Source of the DNA: Glandiceps talaboti
Lineage: Eukaryota; Hemichordata; Enteropneusta; Spengelidae
Assembly: GCF_964340395.1 (NCBI RefSeq)
Contig: NC_135561.1
Coordinates: 10,062,732 to 10,122,731, forward strand
Reading direction: 5' to 3'
DNA: 60,000 bases
Below the pieces are notes generated by a model, which saw nothing but the letters and a program-made list of their open reading frames with translations, had not been told where the DNA came from and did no database searches. Below are positions 1 through 12,103 of the stretch, one piece after another. The translations under genes and the position numbers were made by a program. Position 1 is the first letter of the stretch; the number at the start of each line of letters is the position of its first letter.

Positions 1-782
1 ATTTTTGAGATTTTGAGATCTAAATTGTTCATATGGGTTTGTATACATTCTTTACAAAATATATTATGCAAATGTAAAAAAAAATGTTATCATGGCGTTC
101 TCCAAAAAAACTGGCCAGTACGTATAAAGGCATAAAGGTCATTACAATTGACAGGTATAAATTACTCATTAAACACAATGGTTTACATCAAAGTGCGTAA
201 ACATAACGTCTACCGTTCTAAACCACATTGAGGTCATCTTTCACTTTAAAATTCCACGAAGTCAAATTGCGTTGGTCTTCTTCGAAGTGTGTTGCACAGC
301 AACATAATGAAATATGAAAGTAAAAGAACGGCAACAGAGCTGCTGAGCTGCTCGGTTCCATAGTTGTATTTTGAGCGTTGGCGACTTGAGGAAATAGGTT
401 TTTATTGCTTTTTTCATAGTTTGCTTTCCTGTTTTTTGTTAACTGTCATTATCACAACACGTCGAAATAAAACAAATTAAAGCATGTCAAAATAACATGA
501 TTTCTGTCGATTGTTCATTATAATTTTGGATTGAATCTGTCACCTGTTATTACACACTGTGAATTGAAATGCTAGCAATGCTAATATTGCTATTCCACTT
601 CCATGGCAGAGTTACAAAATTCAACTTTGTACGAGGGTGAGGACGTCGCAAATTGATTTGCGCATGAGTAGAGGCAGTTCTTTGTTGTGTCGAGGGTTTT
701 CTAACACTCCTCTTTGTTGATCAGTTCCAGGCTTAAGAAGCGTCTTTGTATATATGTGAATTGATTCATTCTCGCAAAAGCA
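1..782. other. Upstream region of gene A, no gene seen
   Basis: This AT-rich stretch lies before the start codon of gene A. I see no open frame with splice sites that I would call coding. At 309-321 there is GAAATATGAAAGT, which resembles an interferon-stimulated response element but has three bases rather than two between the GAAA boxes, so it is only a weak candidate. No clear TATA box is placed close to the start codon, and the transcription start cannot be fixed. Confidence 0.4.
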
Positions 783-3700
783 ATGAGTGGGAAAGTTATA
801 GTTAACGTCAGGTACGCTGAAGGTAACCAGATGCCAATTACCTGTGAAGATACGGATACCATCCTCAATTTAGCAAACCTTATAAAACACAACGCCAACC
901 TGTTTGGCCTGAATAGTGACGACATCAAGCTGCATGACGTATGTCTGCATGTAATTGACAAATCTGGCAAAAAGACAAAATTGGAGCTCGTCGATCATAT
1001 TTCAAAAATCAGCCGGGGTTGCACGGTCGAATTTAGAACCCAACCGGACGATTGTGAGTATATGAATAATCTTCATTGATCTTATAATTGTTTGCTGTAT
1101 TTTTTTTATTTTCATTTCAATAGACGTATTTCACGGTGGCTGGTCAAAGTCAGTCTGAAACAAAATAGAACAGAACACACCGACAATTTAAAATTTCATT
1201 GACACAACATACATTGATTATCTAGGATGAAATATTTGTTGTCAGGGATTCTCAGAAGTCACCATCTTATGAGTACGTTAAAACATGTTTTAATGAGTTT
1301 ATCACTATAACTCATTCAGACAATATTTGTTAAGCCCCCAACGTATGACAACAGTGAATAATGTCCGTCCGCCTGTACGTACGTCTCTATGTTTGACGAT
1401 ATGATAGACAACCATTTACCAATTGCAGTCACACACTGTATTCTGAGTTTTGTGAACTTGGCAATATACTGGCTATAATTGCCGTGAATATGAACAATGG
1501 GCGTTTCAAAATGAAATACATGCTTGCTTTAAAATAATAAATAAAACGAACAGTAACTGTCATAAATAGTATATTGCGTTGACAGGTCTGTTGAGGATAA
1601 AGAAATTGCATCTTCGCTCCATCCCACTTTAACAAAGTGTCCTCTCCAGAAACATTTTTAATGGCATCACAATCAGTGCACTCTTAGCATTTAAAAATTT
1701 CAATCTAATAATTTAAGAAAACTACTATTTTACAGTGTTCGAGATACCTGTTCGATATTTACAGTCTGTCAACCCAATATGGTTGCCATGCAGGAAGAAC
1801 AACACTGTTGCAGACCTAGCCCACTACATCCAAGAAAATATCGACTCATTTCATCTCTCAGCAGAAGTTTCTGAAGAAGCTCAGCGCAGGGGCAGTGAAA
1901 TAGTGATACTGCAGACGAAGGGTGGAGAAACAAAACAAGTTAATCCTCTGCTCAGTGTACAGGACTTGGCCAATGATAAAACTCTGGCTTTTAAAATAAA
2001 CTCTGGCAGTAAGCCTATAAATCCAGGTATGCTGACTTGACCTGAATTAATCTAAGAAAATGAACTATTTCCTGATTCAATTCAACAGTAACTCTTGTAT
2101 GCAAAATTAATAATCGTGATTACTTTTTATAGCATTATTTAAATATGAGATGAATAATCCACTATGCGCAACGATGATCTCTGTTCTATATCAATTAAAC
2201 TGTTGACAATTTGTGTTTGTTTAAAACATATACACCGCGTCAATTAATGTAGGATGAATAATAAACGCAACATGTAAGTAAATGTAACTTGTTCGCTTAA
2301 ATGTAGAAACGGGATTGAAGTTATTATCAATGTATGGATTTAATTTGCGTTAAGAGAAACAAAAAAGGGAATTTTCAGGTGTGTTTTCACTTTTTTACAA
2401 AGTTAAATAGTGTATCAAGTATGACGTTATTAACAGATTTGTAATCAGTAAATAGCATTTATATTCTTGCTGTACACTCAGTGGCTGCTCTTTCATGTCA
2501 AATTCAACCCCAGAATCACATATTCGCTTTTTAATGAGATTGTCATTACATGTTCGCTTTTCAATTACATGTCCGTATTCAGTAAAACTATTTGCATATC
2601 TCTACTATCTTATAATTTCTCTATATCTCGATATTTCCTTATATTGGTCTATTCTAAAACTGTTTTCTTTCAACTTAGGTCTGGAATTTCTGGTGAGATA
2701 CGAGACATCTTTGCAGCCTCTCAGATTTCGTTGCACTGATGAAGAAAACGTAGCAGAACTGATCTCACAAATTCGAAAGAGAATGGGAGAGTTTCGCCTG
2801 GCTGATGAAGATGCTGAGCAAGCTAAACAACGGACTACTGAAATTGTTCTTAGAACAGTGGCATCCAAATCAGGTGACAAAAGTAAAGTTCTAGATCCTT
2901 GCGAAGACCTTGTGAAAGTAAAAACGAAAAAGTTGGAATTTTCGTTTCAGTCATTAGCAATGAGAACAGTGACTTTAGGTGAGTTTCTTATTTCCAATGG
3001 GTTCCATATTTGTTTACAATAATTATTTTAAGTTTGCCGATTATGTTACGAATTATGCGAATTAATGTGATTCACTGTCTTGCATGGTCATGTCATTGAT
3101 CTGTGGTAGTGGTAGTGGTGGTAGTGGTGATGGTGGTGGTGGTGGTGGTGGTGGTACTTGTGCTGGTAAAGGTGATAGTAATAGTGGTGGTGGTGGTGGT
3201 GGTGGTGGTGATTGTGGTCGTGCTTGTGATGGTTATAGTAATATTGGTTTTGGTGGTGGTGGTAATTTGGATCATGGTAATGATGGTACTTAATTGTCCT
3301 AGTCATAGTGGTGGTGGTGGTGGTGGTGGTGGTGGTTATCAAGGTAATTGTACTTTTGATGGTGATTATAATGGTGGTGGTGGTGGTGGTTGTTTTGGTA
3401 ATTGTGGTCATGGTAATGATGGTACTCTAATGGTGGTGGCGGCACTACTAGTGGTAACGGTGTTGGTGGTGGCAGCACTAGTAGCGGTGATGGTGTTGGT
3501 GGTGGCAGCGCTATTAGTGGTGGCGGTGATGGTAGTGGTGGTGGCAGCGCTACTAATGATGGTGCTGGTACTGGCGTCGTTGGTGATAATGGTTATGGGG
3601 TGATGCTATCGATGGTCTTCGTTTATTATAGATAATGCACCATGATGTTGATTTTGATAATATCATTTTCGTGTGCAGTTGATGTAAGTTAATTTCGTAC

Positions 3701-5400
3701 AAATGTATGTAGTGTATATCTCTACAGTACAACATTGTTTCAATTGCTCTTGCATTGCATTTACAGAGTAGAATCTTATTTCCCATCTAGTACAATCAAA
3801 AGAACTTCAAAAAGAACTTCAACAATAAACAATTTTTTAAAAATTAATTTTTATGTCCCCTTTCATCCAAAACGCTTCAAAAAACTGAGTACATTTCAAC
3901 TATACGGGAGAATTAATGTATGTAACCTATTTATAATCATGTGTAATTTACATATTTATCAATCCTGTATTCACTGAAATAGTCTGTAAATCCTTAATAT
4001 ACTGTATATTTTTGGTCACAATCATTGTGGTTTTATTTCGTCTGTAGATGACATCGAAGCAAAGTGTGTGAATCAAAACATAGCATTTATTAGCATGCCA
4101 GGACATGGGAAATCGTCCAGTATCAACACCATTATCAAAGTTAGTGATCCACTTTCATTCATTCAACTGACATTCTGTCTGAAGCACTTTGATTATTAAT
4201 TAGAACATTACAGACATTCACAAATTTAACCCCTTCTATCACTTTTGCATGGATTTCATGATTATGGAATTTACAACGTTGAAGATTTTACTGGGTTGTA
4301 TTTGCAACATGCAACTTTCATAAGCAACTGGCTAAAATGCACACATTATCATATTTTTGTTTGTTTGATATCAAATGTTGTATTTAGCCCTAAAACAGAT
4401 ATATTATGTACTATGTAGGCATTGACACGGCTACATCACCCCTTAGCTTCAACATGGAGTGGCGCTGCTACGGGCACTGCAGTAATATCGCCATATAGTT
4501 TTGATTTGCATGGGAAGAAGTTCCGATGTGTGGACGTTCCTGGTGCAACCCTTGCAGAATGTCAGTCGAAAGATGATAAAGAGCATACCAAGTTGAAGAA
4601 AGTGTTAGGATCTGTTGTAGATGGAGAGGTTCCTGCACATGAGCCACTGAACTACTGGGCTTGGTATTCACCAGCATCCATGTTCAAGTACTCCTTTAAG
4701 AAACGATGCGGGCCTATACATGCCATAGTATATGTACATAAAGGCGTAGCACAGCCTGATAAGCTTGGATCTGTTGTAATACAGGTTGCTCAAAAGAGAG
4801 GTAATTTTTATGTTTTTAATGTGTATAGTTGATACCACGTGGAGACACGGTCAACGATATCACGAGTCTATTTATCTGCTTGCCTGCCTGCCTGTCCATG
4901 TATGTATGTATGTATGTATGTATGTATGTATGTATGTATGTATGTATGTATGTATGTATGTGCGTGCATATATGTATGTATGTGCGTGCATGTGTGCGTT
5001 CGTAGGTAGGTAGGTAAGTGTCTCAATCACTCTGTGTAATGCTTCGTTGGTGTAGTTAAACTCTTGTGATTCACTATCAAAAGTTTTACAGTAATTTTAA
5101 CAAATTCAAATTATTTATTCTCTTGCAGGCCGTGGAATTCCAGTATTTGGTCTCGTCACACACATCGACAAGATGACAGAAGAAGCCATAGAAAAGTCAG
5201 TTGATGATATTTCAATCGCGTATGGCATAGATAAGGCACGCGTATTCAGAATCGCAAATCTGGATCACCAGCAAGGTGAAAGCAGGGCATCTATGACGGC
5301 AGAGAGTAAAGATACTGCCAACTACGTTCAACAATCTCTCCTAGCGATTCTGTCAGCTGCAGAAAATTATATGACAGGAGGAATAGTTACAGTGAAATAA
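783..5400 (+). CDS. Gene A: three ubiquitin-like domains fused to an IFI44-like GTPase, 535 aa
   Basis: Six coding exons can be joined: 783-1053, 1736-2026, 2679-2978, 4048-4139, 4419-4800 and 5129-5400. All have GT/AG borders and the sum is 1608 nt, in frame. Exons 1-3 each encode one ubiquitin-like domain (about residues 1-90, 91-187, 188-287). Exons 4-6 encode a GTPase: a P-loop ending GHGKSS at 306-311, DVPG (G3) at 357-360 and THID in the G4 position at 456-459. The order of motifs, the C-terminal helix rich in Ala/Leu and the text around G4 (GIPVF..VTHID) resemble IFI44/IFI44L proteins, which vertebrates induce with interferon. The first glycine of the P-loop is Ser303, unlike gene B. 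The start codon is the first ATG and gives the same Met-Ser-Gly start as gene F. Binding and hydrolysis of GTP is inferred from the family. The Ubl-GTPase assignment is fairly sure; the cellular role is unknown. Confidence 0.85.
3103..3600 (+). repeat. TGG/GTG trinucleotide-rich tract in gene A intron 3
   Basis: Intron 3 of gene A (2979-4047) contains about 500 bases dominated by GGT/GTG triplets with interruptions. The tract is open in several frames and gives poly-Val, poly-Gly or, on the other strand, poly-Thr/His products, which is what a trinucleotide repeat produces by chance. It lies between a good donor at 2979 and a good acceptor at 4047, so I read it as intronic. Confidence 0.8.
4899..4985. 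repeat. (TATG)n microsatellite in gene A intron 5
   Basis: A tetranucleotide array of TATG units lies in the last intron of gene A, between exons 5 and 6. The same motif recurs at 17.8, 25.1 and 32.3 kb in this window, so it is a general feature of this genome rather than part of the gene. Confidence 0.9.
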
Positions 5401-5401
5401 A
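5396..5401 (+). promoter_or_regulatory. AATAAA overlapping the gene A stop codon
   Basis: The polyadenylation hexamer AATAAA overlaps the TAA stop of gene A. The same arrangement occurs at the end of gene B. A second AATAAA is at 5821-5826, which would leave a 3' UTR of about 420 bases and may be the one actually used. Confidence 0.35.
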
Positions 5402-6328
5402 AGTTGTATTCTATATCATTGGGAATGGTATGAACAAAACAGAATAGGGTGGCAAAGTCAGAATGAAATAAGACCAGTACTTAAAATCAGTGGGTTTGAA
5501 CAAAATGTTTGAGAGGAAAATAGTTGGATCATTTGAAAAGCCATAATACGGTTAACATGTATTTCGTGATCATGTGTAAATATTCAAGTGCAACCTATAC
5601 AATAATTATCCAATCCAATCCATATGCTTGCAATTAGCTTTAGGAGAGGTCTATATGGTGCACATTGTCAAGCCAGTCCTGACAAACCGCTTGTTACAAG
5701 TTGTCTGAATATGGCCTACATCTACTTTTCGGCCAACTTTGGAACGAATCGCATATTGTCTACATTTCCAGTAAATGTACAAAGGTTTATTTCCAGTAAA
5801 TGTTTGAATAAGCAATAACAAATAAATGGTACTCAATCTTTTCATCTGAATAGTTTAGGGTGCATCAGAATCCAGTCTCATGGGTCATATTTGACGGTCT
5901 ACTTTTTATTCTAGAATACACTATATTGTTTTTATCGGCAAGACAAAATCGTCAATTTGTATTATTTTGAACTAAATACACAATGTATACATGAGGGAAC
6001 ATTTATATGCTGCCTAATTAATACTACGACGTATACTCGTTCATTATTATATTTGTCCGACCAGCCTGGCCTTCTCAATAAAAACCTCAAGCAACTGCTT
6101 TGTTGATTGTTTACATACCTGGTCGATTAATGATTTGGTTAGTTGACCGGTTGGTTGGTTGGTTGGTTGGTTGGTTGATTGATTGATTGATTAGTTGATT
6201 GATTGCATAAGTTGGTAGGCTGGTTGTTAGTTGGTTAGTTGAGTGTTTGATTGATTGATAGTGTTTGTTTGTTTGTTTGTCTGTCTGACTGACTGACTGT
6301 CTGATTGGTTGGTTGGTTGGTTGGTTGG

Positions 6329-6370
<42 letters not shown>

Positions 6371-6747
6371 TATTTATTGATTATTAAATCAATAGTTTTT
6401 TTGATGACTGGTTAATTGATTTGATTGTTTATTTGATTGATATAAATCAGTGATTTTATTGGACGTGTGGCCGCTTTCATATTAGGATGAGAGAGAGAGA
6501 GTGTGTGTGTATGTGTGTGCGTGCGTGCGTGCGTGCGTGTGTGTTTCTGTTCATTCATCACTACCAGTTGAAATTTGACTTGGGTTTCCCACTCCACGAA
6601 ATTGCTTTGAGCAATTTTCGAGTGTCACAGGGGTTATCAATCAGATCGTATTACCCGATTCAACAACAGGTTAGGCACGCCAGTGTAGGCGTGTACAAAT
6701 GATATATTGTTCATAAACCAAACATACTGTGATGAAAAATATATCAA
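5401..6747. other. Gene A to gene B intergenic region
   Basis: No coding exon was recognised here. It carries a candidate poly(A) signal for gene A at 5821-5826 and a simple-sequence block at 6140-6380 made of TTGG, GATT and GTTT units, followed by (GA)/(GT) repeats at 6488-6545. Open frames across these repeats are artefacts of low complexity. Confidence 0.7.
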
Positions 6748-6755
6748 TATATAAA
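6748..6755 (+). promoter_or_regulatory. Possible TATA box of gene B
   Basis: TATATAAA lies about 150 bases before the gene B start codon. A pyrimidine-rich acceptor-like TTTTTTTCAG ends at 6900, directly before the ATG at 6902, so a short non-coding first exon upstream is possible. Neither is proven by sequence alone. Confidence 0.3.
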
Positions 6756-6901
6756 CCCTGGGTAATTCGTTGTCAGATGTCGTCATGTGTCCCCGGCTAA
6801 ACATACTATGAAGGGGCTGAAAAAACAGTAGTGCGTCCGAGACGAGAGGCAACGGTCAATCTAGTTAGTCATCTGTATACAAAGTGTCTATTTTTTTCAG
6901 A

Positions 6902-7983
6902 ATGGCGTCCGATAGAGTAAAGATATTTGTACGTTGTGCTATTAACAGTATGTTTGACTCCATCGCATTTTCGTGTAAAACTACTGATACTGTTGCTGAT
7001 CTTGCTGACCAATTCAAAGTACATTCAAGTGTGTTTGGAGTCATGGCTGACGCTATCAAAAAGGAGTGCTTTGAAATATTCCAATATAGAATGTCAGACA
7101 GCGAAAAGGTAGTTTTGAAGTGGAGTGATCGAGTGTGTGACCTCGAGAGGTCAATAGTCGAAGTTAGACACAGAGACAGAACAGGTGAGCATCGAGTGTT
7201 TAAACAATGCGTTGGTGCAATTAAGAGCAGTTGCAACACCTTATCTTTCCTACAGGAAGCGAGCTAACACTCAGTACAGTTTACCCAAGCAAAGTTTCCA
7301 CGCTTGGAAATCGTTAGTGACATAAACCCGAAGGCACGGTTGATATTGAAAAGTTGAATTATAGTATTGCTAAATTAATAACATTATTGTTCTTTACATT
7401 AATGTTACCCATTATATAATATATATTAAACACAGTCATTTGGGATTTAATTACACCACAAACTGTCCGCATGCATTGCACATTGCTAGTGTATCTTACC
7501 CAAATATTAAGACTTCTTCGATATATAGCTGTGACTTAGAGCAGCTTCACTGGCTCCTCTCGTGTACCTAATCCATAGCCCACCTCTTTTAATTTGATTA
7601 CAGATACACCTTGTTCACGTCGTTACACCACGGCCGTCTGGACATTAATCACAATGATCGTGGCAATGATACATGCCTTATTAATGATTGTTCGAGGGGA
7701 ATTCTACATTTTCCTGTACCACTCACGCAGCAAAGGAAACTCACTTCCAATTAAATGCTATGTAAGTGACACGGTCTACGACTTGGCTCGGAGAATAAAA
7801 AACAAAGCGACTCTGTTTTGTCTCCGTGAAGAAGACATATCCCTAAACGACATACACATCTACAATATGGACTGTCAAGGAAAGAAGAGGAGGTTGGAAT
7901 TCAATGAATACATTCTTGAAACCGATTGTAGTGTAGTTGCTTTTGAGACTGCAGGTAAAAATCTTAGTTTTTTACTTTCTCTT

Positions 7984-8022
<39 letters not shown>

Positions 8023-8041
8023 CTGTCTGTCTGTCTGTCTG

Positions 8042-8127
<86 letters not shown>

Positions 8128-9428
8128 TCGCTGTGTCCGATTCTTTTACTGTACCATTCAATTTTTGTACAACATGAATATTTTAACACATCAAACTTTT
8201 TAAAATTAAAATTCCAATCGTAAAAGCCAGCGTGAACACATCCAAAACTATAAAAAAAATAAAAAATAAAAAAAATAAAAACACTGTGTAGAGCCCTCCA
8301 TTATTCCGACGATACAACCCATTTACTCAACAATTCTACGAACTGGTATTTTATAAACTGTCACTTTCGGTTCTACATTGTGACGGTATGTGCTTTTTGA
8401 AGAACGAAAGTTGAAGTCATTTCAAATAGCTATAGTTTCTTTTTCTGCTTGAAAGAACGTATCCGGAGATTCTGGTTTACCACCCTATCTTTTTTGTTCT
8501 AAAAGTGTCAGGTATTACCAGTAATTTTGTTTAATATGTTTCAGTTTTCGACATTGAAGTACATGACGTAATATCCTCTGAACACGTCCATGTACGATGT
8601 AAAGATAATGATAGTCTCCACACTGTCATCAGCAGAGTAAAGGACAAATGTGTTGTTGGCGAGCATGGACGCGCCTCCCGTTCTGTCGACGTGTCTACAA
8701 ATGAATTCGAACTAGAACTAATTCTCCTTAAACGTTCAACAATATCCACCAACAAATATGTACTTATTCAGTCGGTAGCAGACATACCAAAGAATGGACA
8801 AGACAAGATATTCTTCCATCTCAGGACTGTCAATATCCAGACCTGTCAGTCATTGCAATGTAAGTATATGATGGGGCTTTGGGGCACACGGTGATTACTC
8901 TTACTGCAGTGTATCACTTGGCTATCGGTATTTTGCGTTGTTATTTAAACGCATACCTAGCACACATCACTAAACGTGTACGTGAAACTTATGAAGTTTT
9001 GTTAACATTTGTTTGATATATGATGTGGAAGTAAAGGAAACTATTCCGGATCTTACATGAGGTTGTTACTAGTTTTTACTGGCTTTAGATATATCGTTAA
9101 TGAAGATTGATTTTTTTTTTACTTTGTCCTTACAGATACTCTGATTGATGTTAGTCACGTCTCGTCAGGTCGAATTGTCCAAATGCTGTTCTCAGATAAG
9201 GATTCAATTCTAGACGTAGTGGAGAGAATCAGAGCAAGGCTAGACGACTTTCACCTTTCATCACGTGACCTGGAAAGCATCAACACATTGGGAAACGAGA
9301 TTACAGTATTCAATAGGGGTAGAGGTAGAGGTAGTCTGCTGGAATATACCCAGTTGATAGAAAGAGTTGAAGACCAGAAACTCTATTTCAACGTCAGTAC
9401 CAAGACCATGAGAGTCACTACAATATAG
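6902..9428 (+). CDS. Gene B, N-terminal part: four ubiquitin-like domains, open to a TAG at the donor of exon 4
   Basis: Four exons join in frame: 6902-7184, 7604-7954, 8545-8859 and 9136-9428. The first three end in phase 1, as in gene A, and each exon encodes one ubiquitin-like domain. The fourth is closest to Ubl3 of gene A; both end near a Met-Arg pair before the donor. In gene B the last exon bases read ATA TAG and then the donor GTATGT, so the frame stops exactly at the splice site after 413 residues. The GTPase exons that follow need a phase 1 junction, so exon 4 is two bases too long for them. Possible readings are a genuine Ubl-only protein, a recent 2-bp lesion, or a sequence error in the TATA-like context. 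Exon 2 may also encode a hydrophobic stretch (about residues 105-124) if the strong acceptor at 7603 is used. Confidence 0.7.
7981..8126. repeat. (TCTG)n and (CT)n microsatellite in gene B intron 2
   Basis: A TCTG array passes into a long CT dinucleotide array directly after the donor of gene B exon 2 at 7955. It lies within the intron between exons 2 and 3. Frames through it encode only Leu-Ser or Arg-Glu repeats and were not annotated. Confidence 0.9.
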
Positions 9429-9941
9429 GTATGTAGAGTATAGTGATACGTTTTTCATATGTATATATTTACTAGTTTACCGATTGTGCTCTACAACCTT
9501 TACCTCTAGTACTGACATATAGCTGCACAACAGCTCTTCATAAACCCACGTCATCCTGGTAAGGATGATGCAGTCGTCTGTAGTTTGTTGAAGCATAATG
9601 AGATTATAACATTTACATAACCAACTTAGTCCTATCAGGTCTACAATTATACACCAAGGATGACCGAAACTCAGTCGTGGTTCAAATATTGCTCAATGAC
9701 CTTGGTCATTGAACAGCAGCAGTGAGGCTAAAATCTAAGATTACAGGCTGCCTCCACAACATGAAATTACCATCATTCTTGGTATAGTTGAATTAAATGT
9801 AGTTACTTTGGACAAGAACTAACTTATATATACGTTCATCTTATCTTATATATATATATCATCTTATTATAAAGTCAAAGCTGGAAATGTAGTTTAAGAG
9901 GATTGTGAATTACGAGTATCTCTACTCCTGTTTGTCCACAG

Positions 9942-11566
9942 CTGACGTCACCAGTAAACTCGACGGTCAGAGGATAGCATTCTTTGGGGCACCAGGTCAC
10001 GGAAAATCTTCCACAATAAATTCAATCGTAACAGTAAGTACCTGTTGTGCACGTTTTTAAAAATTTGTTTGGTCTATGTTTTTTTCTGTGAAACTACTTC
10101 TGTGAACCTAAAAGTTAATTATGTAGCTATACGTAGACTTTTGGATGTATCTGGTTCGAATTTGAACGAATCAGCAGTATACGGTGTTTCTTTGGTATTC
10201 CTAGCACCTCCGCGAGTTGGCAAATAACTGTGCTGTCACCAATCAACGTAGTGCAAACATAAATTATTTGTTTGGTACCACCCCAGGGATCACTTGAACC
10301 TATGGCAATTACTTAGAATGTCCAACATATAGCTAGGGTGAACGTGAAGGGACCACCGGGGCCAACAATGTGAAATGGCCAAAGGTCAGGCCCATGGTAT
10401 TGTTGACAATATATATTCTCAGTTAATGTCGGATATTTACCAGACACTTCCACCAACCTATGCCAATATAAGTTATTTCCTGCTACCCTATAGTGTGCCT
10501 TGTCTGCGACTTTGCTTGTCAGCTGCTTAGAAATCGTAAATGTTGTCAAAACAGTGATATTGTTGACAGTAATTGTCACACCATTGATATTTCCTTCACT
10601 CATTACTAGGCCCTCTCAGGTGTGTACCAACCTCTTGCACAGACCTGGCAAGGTGCTGCAACCGGTACTGCAGTTATCAGTACGTATGACATCAAACTTT
10701 TGGACAAAACATTTACCTGCATCGACGTACCAGGGAAAGGCTTACAACAACTAACGTCTAAGGGCTCCTCTGGCCACAGCAGCAGTGTGATTGGTTGGAT
10801 TCTAGATGGGAAATTCCCGAAAGACCAAAAACTGGACTACTGGTCGTTGTCATCATTACGATCAATATCTACGTACATAGCAAGTCCAAAAACTGGTCGT
10901 ATACAAGTCGTACTGATTGTACACAAAGGAACAGCCACTTTTGATAAATTATGCAATGCTGTCATCCACGAAGCTAGGAATAGAGGTTAGCTTTCTGTAT
11001 TAATGATCAAGGTATAATAGGTCCAATCCATCAAATCTTGAATCTAGTTTTAATAGAATTCAAGTGATGAATTATCAACTTTGGCAGCTGTATACGTAGT
11101 TGCACAACATCAAACGTCCAAAAACCTGAAGTTTAGTTACTCTATAGTACTGTCATCATACTTTGTGTTGACATTAGCAAGGATTTTTTTTACAATTTAC
11201 CACAATTAAAAATGCTTCAAATTGAATTATACTGTTACAGTATTCAAATATGCTAAAACAACCATTTGTATATCTGTGCGATGAACGGAAAACGCTGACT
11301 TCTTTCTTTCATGCCAGTAATTGTTAAACTAAAACGTATTTATTTTTATTCCAGGTATACCAATATTTGTCATCATTACACACATTGATGGCATGGATAA
11401 CACCGAAGTTCAAAACGCTGTCACAGCCATTTCGACAGGCAATGACATTTCCAGAGGGAGAATTTTCACGATAGCTAACTACGGCTATGGAGATGATGAG
11501 ACGATCGACGATTCGAGAAAACACTATATCATGTCTTTTCTCTTGAAGATATTCACACAAAAATAA
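9942..11566 (+). CDS. Gene B, C-terminal part: IFI44-like GTPase exons
   Basis: Three exons match gene A exons 4-6 in position and phase: 9942-10033 (92 nt, the same length as in gene A), 10610-10985 and 11355-11566. They encode a full P-loop GAPGHGKSS, a G3 motif DVPG and a G4-position THID, followed by the C-terminal helix and a TAA stop. The junctions inside this block are clean (phase 0, then phase 1). The block should continue the Ubl part at 6902-9428, but the TAG at the end of exon 4 blocks direct fusion. Conserved motifs throughout suggest that selection acted on the GTPase until recently or still does. Function as a GTP-binding innate-immunity protein is inferred from IFI44 relatives only. 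Confidence 0.75.
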
Positions 11567-11567
11567 A
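11562..11567 (+). promoter_or_regulatory. AATAAA overlapping the gene B stop codon
   Basis: As in gene A, AATAAA overlaps the TAA stop. A further AATAAA at 11948-11953 could serve a 3' UTR of about 385 bases. Confidence 0.35.
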
Positions 11568-12034
11568 AACTGGAAGAATTTATATCACAATAGTGTTGAT
11601 GATATTTGGTGTGGTTTTATAGTTGATAACAAACCAAAATGAATTTAATGATTTGTTGACATATCAGAGCAGGATACGCCTATACAAACATCCAAGGGAA
11701 GCATTGAAGTGACAGGAAATCTAATCAAATTGATGGTTTACATTTCACTGCTAAGTTTATAACCTTTAACATTTCGGCACACCTTTCAAAACCCTGGCAG
11801 TAGAATTACAATCTTTGTATTACTATTCATATAAGGACAATTTCGGCTTGTAAGCAATTAACAAGGTCACATGACATTGCTGGATGCATAAAATTAATCG
11901 TTTATATGACATTGAAAATATCTTTTTTGAGAAAATATGAATGTATAAATAAAATGACTGTAATTCGTTCAATCGATCACTGACTCAGTTGGCTTTAACT
12001 GAGGCTAACGTTAGTGTTTGAGTGGGTGAAAGAG

Positions 12035-12103
<69 letters not shown>

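Noticed and set aside
3084-3603. Poly-Val, poly-Gly and Thr/His-rich frames
   Set aside because: They come from a TGG/GTG-rich tract inside gene A intron 3, flanked by good splice sites for the Ubl and P-loop exons.
9426-9990. Stop-codon readthrough as a way to join the two halves of gene B
   Set aside because: After splicing at 9428/9942 the frame following TAG is not the GTPase frame and soon meets another TAG (within GAGGATAG), so readthrough alone would not make the fusion.
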